Origin: an uncultured Eubacteriales bacterium
Lineage (GTDB): Bacteria; Bacillota; Clostridia; Monoglobales; Monoglobaceae
DNA: 13,522 nt
Direction: 5' to 3'
Assembly (NCBI GenBank): GCA_905205855.1
Contig: CAJLFL010000033.1
Location: forward strand, 1 to 13,522
The position numbers and the translations under genes were made by a program. The notes beneath the pieces were generated by a model. The model made no database searches, was not told the origin of the DNA, and was given only the letters and a program-made list of their open reading frames with translations. This document shows, in pieces, positions 1 through 4,177 of the stretch (positions are counted from its first letter, which is position 1; each line of letters starts with the position of its first letter).

Positions 1-2
1 GC

Positions 3-110
3 TATTCGGCTGTAGGCATCATCATAATGCCTTTGATTTATTACCACATTTTTGCGAGGATGCCTGCGGTTTTGGTTCGCTGCATTTTTGTGCTCAAAAT
101 CTCATATTGA
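3..110 (+). CDS. C-terminal end of a membrane protein (partial, truncated by window edge)
   Basis: An open frame enters from the left edge and ends at a TGA at 108-110, giving 35 visible residues. They are strongly hydrophobic (SAVGIIIMPLIYYHIF, then a second stretch VLVRCIFVL), as expected for the last membrane helices of a transporter. The segment GIIIMPLIYYH loosely resembles the C-terminal helix of bile acid:sodium symporter-like (BASS/SBF-like) proteins, but 35 residues are too few to assign a family. Its stop codon overlaps the -35 box of the next gene's promoter, so kdgK could be read both from its own promoter and by read-through. A chance open frame cannot be excluded. Confidence 0.45.
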   Translation, partial: YSAVGIIIMPLIYYHIFARMPAVLVRCIFVLKISY

Positions 111-135
111 AATTTTATCCGGCGGATGTTATAAT
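107..135 (+). promoter_or_regulatory. sigma-A promoter of kdgK
   Basis: TTGAAA at 107-112 and TATAAT at 130-135 are separated by exactly 17 bp. Transcription should begin near 141-143, inside or just before the Shine-Dalgarno AAGGAG (143-148). The predicted leader is therefore only about 15 nt. The -35 box overlaps the stop codon of the upstream partial frame. Confidence 0.75.
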
Positions 136-156
136 GTCCGGGAAGGAGAGATGAAT

Positions 157-1179
157 ATGTTTAAGCAGAATACAGAATTTGATATAATCGGAATGGGGGA
201 AATTATGCTTCGGCTGTCTTCGCCGGCAAAGGAAAAAATTTCGCAGTGTGAAGCATTTGAAAAAAATATAGGCGGAAGCGAGCTTAATGTCGTGTCGGGC
301 GCGGCTGTTCTCGGCGTACGCTCGGCAATCATCACAAAAATTCCTCAGAATAAAATCGGTCATTATGTACGCAACAAAATACGCTACGGCAATGTGAGCG
401 ACGATTATATAGTTTATGATACTTCACCTGAAGCAAGACTTGGCGTGTACTATTACGAAAGCGGCGCATATCCCAGAAAATCCGCAGTTATATACGACCG
501 TTCAAGATCGTCTATGTGTACTCTTGATTTAAACGAGCTGCCTGAGGATATTTACGCAAAGACCAAAGTTTTTCATATAAGCAGTATTACGCTTGCGATA
601 GACAAGGATTTACAGAAAAATGTGCTTGAGATAATAAAACGCTTTCATAATGCCGGTGCGCTTATTTCTTTTGATGTTAATTACCGCGCGGCGCTGTGGA
701 CGGAGGAAGAAGCAAAAAGCGTTATAGAAAAAGTATTGAAATACGTTGATTTTCTGTTTGTTTCAGAAGAAACTTCAAGGCGTATGATGCAAAAAACAGG
801 AACTCTTGAAGAAATTATGCAAAGCTATGCTGACGATTACGGCTGCAGACTTGTCGCAACAACGCGCCGTGAGGTTATATCACCTATGCGCCATAACTTT
901 AATTCAAAAATCTTTTTTGACGGCAAATTCTATGAGGAGGAGCCGTATAATAATATTGAGGTTATTGACCGTATAGGCAGCGGTGACGCGTATCTTGCAG
1001 GCGTTTTGTACGGACTTATCAAAACGGGTGATGTCCGCAGTGCGCTTGAAATAGGAAATGCGGCTTCGGCGGTTAAGAATACTGTTGCCGGCGATATGCT
1101 TGCAAGCAGCATTGACGAAATAACAGGCGTAATAAAATCGCACAAAACTGTCGGCAGACAGGACGAAATGGTGCGTTAA
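157..1179 (+). CDS. kdgK: PfkB-family sugar kinase, probable 2-dehydro-3-deoxygluconokinase
   Basis: A 340-residue ribokinase/PfkB-fold kinase. It most likely phosphorylates 2-keto-3-deoxygluconate to KDPG using ATP in the cytoplasm, the step after UxaA in galacturonate breakdown. The N-terminal strand leads to the GG substrate-binding motif (NIGGSELN, about 38-45). FDVNYR (172-177) is typical of KDG and fructokinase-like members. The C-terminal signature DRIGSGDAYLAG (271-282) carries the anion-hole glycines and catalytic Asp277; DR before the glycine motif is common in KdgK. The start at 157 is chosen because AAGGAG (143-148) lies 8 nt upstream. ATG 151 is too close to it, and the longer frame from 52 would run through the promoter. 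The substrate is inferred from family and from uxaBAC lying 3 kb downstream; other PfkB sugar kinases remain possible. A repeat hairpin begins 12 nt after the stop. Confidence 0.82.
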   Translation: MFKQNTEFDIIGMGEIMLRLSSPAKEKISQCEAFEKNIGGSELNVVSGAAVLGVRSAIITKIPQNKIGHYVRNKIRYGNVSDDYIVYDTSPEARLGVYYYESGAYPRKSAVIYDRSRSSMCTLDLNELPEDIYAKTKVFHISSITLAIDKDLQKNVLEIIKRFHNAGALISFDVNYRAALWTEEEAKSVIEKVLKYVDFLFVSEETSRRMMQKTGTLEEIMQSYADDYGCRLVATTRREVISPMRHNFNSKIFFDGKFYEEEPYNNIEVIDRIGSGDAYLAGVLYGLIKTGDVRSALEIGNAASAVKNTVAGDMLASSIDEITGVIKSHKTVGRQDEMVR

Positions 1180-1190
1180 ACAATATTTTT

Positions 1191-1214
1191 CGGGCAGATA
1201 ATATCTGCCCCTAC
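1191..1214 (+). repeat. Palindromic repeat, GGGCAGAT stem, copy 1
   Basis: Perfect 9-bp arms (1192-1200 and 1202-1210) around one central base, followed by CTAC. The same 24 bases recur without change at 1495-1518. It begins 12 nt after the kdgK stop. The preceding bases CAATATTTTTCGGGC (1181-1195) recur at 8584-8598. Confidence 0.85.
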
Positions 1215-1243
1215 AGATGGCGTATATTATAGATCATTTATAT

Positions 1244-1292
1244 TTTGTGATACCGCCGTGCGGTTGCCTGCTGTCATATGCGATGTTTTCGG
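1244..1292 (+). repeat. Left copy of a composite intergenic unit
   Basis: TTTGTGATACCGCCGTGCGG (1244-1263), followed shortly by TGTCATATGCGAT and TTTCGG, matches 8419-8470 in order. The first 20 bases differ at a single position. In both places the unit runs directly into a GC-rich palindrome, so the two gene-free stretches carry decayed copies of one larger element. Confidence 0.7.
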
Positions 1293-1313
1293 ACGCCCAC
1301 ATGGGGGCGCCCG
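1291..1313 (+). repeat. Palindromic repeat, GGGCGCCC-type stem (degenerate)
   Basis: Arms 1291-1298 (GGACGCCC) and 1305-1312 (GGGCGCCC) enclose the 6-nt loop ACATGG. One A-C mismatch interrupts an 8-bp stem. The loop is the same as in the repeat at 8528-8554, while the stem matches the one at 8469-8495. Confidence 0.65.
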
Positions 1314-1332
1314 TTATCATGCTGTCATATTG

Positions 1333-1465
1333 CGGCAAAACCTTGTTTTGAATTTATTGCCCAAAGCCCATATTCCGCCTTCCCTCTCGGCTCTCGCCTC
1401 GGTCAGCGATGGGCGATTGCCACCGGCAATCATCGCCACGGCGGCAGCGAAACAAGCTTTTGCCG
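1333..1465. repeat. 133-bp element with 18-bp terminal inverted repeats (MITE-like)
   Basis: The left end 1333-1350 and the reverse complement of the right end 1448-1465 agree at 16 of 18 positions (CGGCAAAA, CTTGTTT and G shared). Between them is a GC-rich interior with an internal hairpin: GGCGATTGCC at 1412-1421 pairs with 1425-1437 around an ACC loop, with a 2-3 base bulge. There is no transposase inside, so if mobile it would depend on enzymes encoded elsewhere. A structured RNA or a decayed repeat are alternatives. Confidence 0.5.
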
Positions 1466-1494
1466 AATGTATCATTAAATCCCAATGTTTATTT

Positions 1495-1572
1495 CGGGCA
1501 GATAATATCTGCCCCTACGGAATGGTGTGTGTATTGTTTAATACCGTAGGGGCGGCTGTGTGTATCCGCCCG
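1495..1572. repeat. Pair of palindromic repeats in opposite orientation
   Basis: The first copy (1495-1518) is identical to the repeat at 1191-1214. The second (1546-1572) has a GGGCGG/CCGCCC stem (1550-1555, 1566-1571). They face each other through CCCCTACGG (1512-1520) and CCGTAGGGG (1544-1552), which are exact reverse complements, so the pair forms a larger inverted structure. It ends 8 nt from the stop of the FTR-like gene and could influence its mRNA 3' end. Confidence 0.75.
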
Positions 1573-1579
1573 TTATTGC

Positions 1580-1777
1580 TTATTTTTCCTTGTAATACAG
1601 CATACAGTGACAAAAACCCTCAAAGTCCGGATCGGCTATCTGCTCTCTGAACTCTTTGCACATACATTTTGTGTCCTCGTTTGACTCTATGCGGCACGGG
1701 CAATGTCCGCCGCGTTTTTTAAGACCTTCTTTTACGGTTTTTACCACTTCTTTGTCAGGGTTATATTTTATTTTCAT
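1580..1777 (-). CDS. Ferredoxin-thioredoxin reductase catalytic-subunit-like [4Fe-4S] protein
   Basis: This 65-residue protein carries the three Cys-X-Cys motifs of the FTR catalytic chain: CPC (26-28), CMC (38-40) and CHC (56-58), followed by the family-typical MLYY. By analogy with plant FTR, Cys26, 38, 40 and 56 would hold a [4Fe-4S] cluster, and Cys28 with Cys58 would form the redox disulphide that receives electrons from ferredoxin and passes them to thioredoxin. The spacings (9 and 15 residues) differ from the plant enzyme. The start has GGGAG about 8 nt upstream. It lies 23 nt downstream of thioredoxin on the same strand, so the two are very likely co-transcribed. No variable subunit, ferredoxin or NADPH-type thioredoxin reductase is visible nearby. 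The family is clear; the physiological electron donor is inference. Confidence 0.85.
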   Translation of the reverse strand: MKIKYNPDKEVVKTVKEGLKKRGGHCPCRIESNEDTKCMCKEFREQIADPDFEGFCHCMLYYKEK

Positions 1778-1800
1778 TTTATACTCCCATATGCCTATTC

Positions 1801-2112
1801 TTATTGAGTTATAAAATCCTCAAGTTCTTCTTTTGGTCTGTAGCCTACAGAAACGGCTGCTTTTTCTCCGTTTTTAAACAGTATCAGCGCAGGTATGCTT
1901 GAAATTTCGTATCTGACAGCCAATACCCCTTCGTCATCCACGTTTACCTTTGCAAAAGTAATTTCAGGATGCTCTGCGGCAAGCTCCTCTACTACAGGCG
2001 ACAGCATCTTGCACGGTCCGCACCATGACGCCCAAAAATCCACAAGCACCGGCTTGTCGGAATTATTTATTACCTCATCAAAATCATTTTGCGTTAAATT
2101 TTTTACAGTCAT
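1801..2112 (-). CDS. trxA: Thioredoxin
   Basis: This 103-residue cytosolic thioredoxin is a dithiol reductant for metabolic enzymes. The sequence shows the classic active site WCGPC with Cys31 and Cys34, the preceding VDFWASW strand, and the cis-proline loop SIPALILF typical of the fold. The length is normal. The start at 2112 (MTVKNL) is preferred because AAAGGGTG stands just upstream; an in-frame ATG 13 codons earlier would put the promoter -10 region into the coding part. Its own promoter lies at 2142-2170, and the gene leads into the FTR-like gene 23 nt downstream. Together they suggest a ferredoxin-driven thioredoxin system, as known from several anaerobes, in place of or alongside TrxB. 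Confidence 0.95.
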   Translation of the reverse strand: MTVKNLTQNDFDEVINNSDKPVLVDFWASWCGPCKMLSPVVEELAAEHPEITFAKVNVDDEGVLAVRYEISSIPALILFKNGEKAAVSVGYRPKEELEDFITQ

Positions 2113-2141
2113 GATATCACCCTTTCTTTTGTATATATTAT

Positions 2142-2170
2142 AGTATACCACAAAAAAAGTTTTTTTACAA
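2142..2170 (-). promoter_or_regulatory. sigma-A promoter of trxA-FTR operon
   Basis: Read on the minus strand, TTGTAA (2165-2170) and TATACT (2142-2147) are separated by 17 bp made almost entirely of an A-run and a T-run. It is placed back to back with the promoter of the hemolysin III gene. Confidence 0.6.
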
Positions 2171-2178
2171 GAAACTTA

Positions 2179-2207
2179 TTGACAAATCAATTGAAAAAAC
2201 CTATTAT
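2179..2207 (+). promoter_or_regulatory. sigma-A promoter of the hemolysin III-family gene
   Basis: A consensus TTGACA (2179-2184) is followed after 17 bp by TATTAT (2202-2207). Its -35 box lies only 9 bp from the -35 box of the divergent trxA promoter, so one bound protein could affect both. Confidence 0.6.
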
Positions 2208-2250
2208 AAATATATCAAACCGACCGAAAGAGAATAAGGAGGATTGCAGT

Positions 2251-2925
2251 ATGCCCAGAACACAACTTAAAGACAGAGCCCTGCCGACCTATAGCAGAGG
2301 CGAGGAAATTTTCAACATGGTATCACATATCGCAGGCGGTGCACTCGGAATTGCCGGTATAGTTCTTTGTATTATATTTTCAGCGCTTCATAAGAATGTA
2401 TACGCCGTTGTTTCAAGCTCGGTTTTCGGCGGAACACTGATTTTGTTATATACAATGTCAAGCATTTATCACGGCTTAAAGCCGGAAACCACTGCCAAGC
2501 GTGTGTTTCAGATAATTGATCACTGTTCTATCTTTCTGCTTATTGCCGGAACATATACGCCGCTTTCGCTTTGCACCCTGCGTGAGTATAATCCTGTCAC
2601 CGGCTGGACTATATTCGGTATAATATGGGGCGTTGCCATACTCGGGATTGTGCTTAATGCAATAGACCTAAAACAGTTTCGGCTGTTTTCTATAATATGT
2701 TATCTTGTTATGGGTTGGTGTATCATAATAAAAGGCGCTGTGCTGCCGCAGCTTTTGCACACCGGCGGTTTTGTGCTGCTTTTAAGCGGCGGTGCATGCT
2801 ATACGTTTGGCGCGGTTTTATATGTGCTCGGCAAGAGTCATAAATGGCTGCATTCGATATTCCATGTCCTTTGTGTATTCGGAAGCGTTTTGCATATTAT
2901 GTGTATAATGCTTTATGTTGTATAA
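2251..2925 (+). CDS. Hemolysin III / PAQR-like integral membrane protein (YqfA family)
   Basis: A 224-residue polytopic membrane protein of the HlyIII/PAQR superfamily, predicted to have seven helices. Characteristic metal-site motifs are present: an early H-AGG (SHIAGGALGIAG), SSIYHG, DHCSIFLLIAGTYTP, and the C-terminal HSIFHVLCVFGSVLH, which supplies the H-X3-H-like histidines. Family members bind zinc through such residues, and many are thought to act as ceramidase-like or membrane-homeostasis hydrolases. The haemolysin name is historical, and the function in bacteria is uncertain. The start at 2251 is chosen because AAGGAGG lies 8 nt upstream; the frame is open further upstream but runs into the promoter. 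It is monocistronic, ending in a strong terminator. Confidence 0.88.
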   Translation: MPRTQLKDRALPTYSRGEEIFNMVSHIAGGALGIAGIVLCIIFSALHKNVYAVVSSSVFGGTLILLYTMSSIYHGLKPETTAKRVFQIIDHCSIFLLIAGTYTPLSLCTLREYNPVTGWTIFGIIWGVAILGIVLNAIDLKQFRLFSIICYLVMGWCIIIKGAVLPQLLHTGGFVLLLSGGACYTFGAVLYVLGKSHKWLHSIFHVLCVFGSVLHIMCIMLYVV

Positions 2926-2942
2926 ATATCCTTTTGTAAAAA

Positions 2943-2980
2943 AGGCTGTTTAGAAGTTTCTTTGACCTTCTAAACAGCCT
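2943..2980 (+). terminator. Rho-independent terminator after the hemolysin III-family gene
   Basis: A perfect 14-bp stem (2943-2956 with 2967-2980; AGGCTGTTTAGAAG on the left arm) has a 10-nt loop and is followed by a T-rich tail (2982-3000). It starts 18 nt after the stop codon. An A-run precedes it, so it may also stop minus-strand transcription coming from the glycosidase remnant. Confidence 0.88.
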
Positions 2981-2985
2981 ATTCT

Positions 2986-3171
2986 TTATTTATTATTTTT
3001 AAGGTACTCCTTGCACCAAAGATATATTCCGGCTGTCCATCCCATCATTGCCGGTGTTTCATACTCGGCTGTCGCTCCGGCATCCGGTTCTGTCACGTTA
3101 TACTTTTCCCAAAGATCTCCCGTTTTGTCAAAGACGTGTTCTACAGTATTTTTATACTTTATACCCCACTG
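2986..3171 (-). pseudogene. C-terminal remnant of a trehalase-like (GH37-type) glycosidase
   Basis: Sixty-one codons are open on the minus strand, ending at a TAA (2986-2988). A TAG lies immediately upstream (3172-3174), and no start codon or ribosome binding site is suitable for a separate gene. The residues include LWEKYNV, EYETPAMMGWTAGIYLW and a final KEYLKNN. These fit the C-terminal end of trehalase-like (alpha/alpha)6-barrel glycosidases, where an EKYN motif precedes a GW-T-G segment. The N-terminal several hundred residues are missing. The fragment lies directly behind the AraC gene on the same strand, suggesting that a regulator-glycosidase unit lost most of its second gene by deletion. 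The exact glycosidase family is uncertain (GH37 or GH63-like). Confidence 0.6.
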
Positions 3172-3184
3172 CTAAATGTAGCAT

Positions 3185-3213
3185 AAAAACGCTGTTTTGT
3201 CAAACAGTGTTTT
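3185..3213 (-). terminator. Terminator overlapping the end of the AraC gene
   Basis: On the minus strand the arms 3202-3213 and 3186-3197 form a 12-bp stem with one G-U pair and a 4-nt loop, followed by a T-run (TTTTTAT). The stop codon TGA at 3200-3202 lies at the loop, so the last codons of the regulator form the terminator's ascending arm. Confidence 0.65.
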
Positions 3214-4030
3214 CGTTTCCGCCGCTGCTTCTGTACCGCCGCGGCGATATGCCGAAAACCTTTCTGAAGGTCTTGCAAAAATGATTGTCGGAATGAAACC
3301 CGACTTCGGCAGCAATTTCGGAAATCTTTTTGTTTGTGTTGTTTAATAGATATACTGCTCCCTTTAGTCTGCATTCTGTCAGATATTCGCTAAAGCCTCT
3401 CCCTGTTGCTCCGGGGAAGATTCTGCTCAGATAGCTCGGCGTTATATAAAACTTTGCGGCGGTTTTGGCAAGAGTAAGCTCCTCTGCATAATGCAGCCGG
3501 ATATAGTCCGTTATCGGTTCTATTCTTTGTGACGGTCCTGTCTTTACTCCGGGCTGCGGTCTTTCGGATTCTGCCATACGGCTTAAATATACCAAAAGTT
3601 CTGTCATAAGCGCCCGCAGCAGCGCCGGACTTGCCGTGCTGCTCTCCGCTTCTGCAAGAAGCTCGCCCAATATCCGCTCGGCTGTGTTTCTGCTGACCAT
3701 TGTAATCAGCTTATGTGACAGGCAGTCAGTGATTTTGGGTTCCATATCAATCATAGGCTGTATAAACTTCAGCTTGAGATAAATAAGAATCCTTGTATGT
3801 GCATGACTGTGGTACGGCAGTGTTTTGTGTTCCGCTCCGGGAGGAATTATTATAAAATCTCCTCTGTGCGCGGTATAGCTGTGTTCGTCTATGAAATATA
3901 CTATCTCGCCCTCCTCCATATAATATATCTCATAACAGTTATGGAGATGTATCGCCTTAAATATATCCCATGCCTCACGTTTACAGCGTTCTATCTGAAA
4001 ATCATTCTCTATCATTTCTTTAAAAGGCAT
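3200..4030 (-). CDS. AraC-family transcriptional regulator with N-terminal cupin, probable regulator of uxaBAC
   Basis: A 276-residue regulator. The N-terminal half is a cupin-like ligand-binding domain (about 20-100; YEIYYMEEGEIVYFID, RGDFIIIPPGAEHKT). The C-terminal AraC-type DNA-binding domain spans about 172-268, with two helix-turn-helix units (LAKTAAKFYITPSYLSRIF, then ISEIAAEVGFHSDNHFCKTF) and the usual ending FGISPRRYR. A small oddity is PGATG where most relatives have a charged turn after the first recognition helix. ATG 4030 is preferred over GTG 4039 because the AGCAGG Shine-Dalgarno is correctly spaced only for ATG. It is divergent from uxaB across 147 bp of A-tract DNA, so a uronate-responsive activator of uxaBAC is the simplest reading. 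The ligand is inferred, not seen. Confidence 0.88.
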   Translation of the reverse strand: MPFKEMIENDFQIERCKREAWDIFKAIHLHNCYEIYYMEEGEIVYFIDEHSYTAHRGDFIIIPPGAEHKTLPYHSHAHTRILIYLKLKFIQPMIDMEPKITDCLSHKLITMVSRNTAERILGELLAEAESSTASPALLRALMTELLVYLSRMAESERPQPGVKTGPSQRIEPITDYIRLHYAEELTLAKTAAKFYITPSYLSRIFPGATGRGFSEYLTECRLKGAVYLLNNTNKKISEIAAEVGFHSDNHFCKTFRKVFGISPRRYRSSGGNENTV

Positions 4031-4063
4031 ATTTGTCACCTGCTCTCTGTTTTATTCTATCAT

Positions 4064-4117
4064 AAAAAAGTCAAAAAAAGAATACTTTTTTTAAAAAAAG
4101 ATAAAAAAAGATAAAAA
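4064..4117. promoter_or_regulatory. Helically phased A-tracts between araC and uxaB (curved DNA / regulator target region)
   Basis: Runs of A occur at 4064-4069, 4073-4079, 4093-4099, 4103-4109 and 4113-4117, with a T-run at 4086-4092. The spacing is about 10 bp, one helical turn. Such phasing bends DNA. The segment lies 19-72 bp upstream of the uxaB -10 box, where AraC-type activators and the UP-element-binding alpha subunit act. Direct repeats of AAAAAAAGAT at 4093-4102 and 4103-4112 could also be operator half-sites. Confidence 0.5.
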
Positions 4118-4135
4118 CAACCCCTGCTGCGGTAC

Positions 4136-4141
4136 TATAAT
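4136..4141 (+). promoter_or_regulatory. -10 box of the uxaBAC promoter
   Basis: A perfect TATAAT lies 36 nt before the uxaB start. No recognisable -35 box stands 16-18 bp upstream (the bases there are AAAAAC-like). A strong -10 with a poor -35 is typical of promoters that need an activator, consistent with control by the divergent AraC protein. Confidence 0.55.
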
Positions 4142-4177
4142 TAAAGAAAAACAATAAAATATTCAGGAGTGTGCGGT

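Larger units (their letters stand above)
1180..1579. other. Gene-free, repeat-rich stretch between kdgK and the FTR-like gene
   Basis: This 400-bp stretch separates the convergent kdgK and FTR-like genes. I see no credible gene in it; the open frames that cross it run through the repeats and lack a ribosome binding site. It holds four members of a short palindromic repeat family, a unit shared with the stretch at 8228-8795, and a 133-bp element with terminal inverted repeats. No hairpin here is followed by a T-run, so there is no classical terminator for either gene. Confidence 0.7.

Noticed and set aside
52..156. Longer kdgK frame starting at 52
   Set aside because: It would include the promoter and place the start ahead of the transcription start; the Shine-Dalgarno fits ATG 157, and the fold begins just after it.
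1180..1579. CRISPR array
   Set aside because: The repeats are palindromes in both orientations with unequal spacing and variable stems, and there are no cas genes in the window.
1258..1650. A 130-codon plus-strand open frame between kdgK and the FTR-like gene
   Set aside because: It runs through four repeat elements and into the FTR-like gene on the other strand, has no ribosome binding site, and its composition reflects the repeats.
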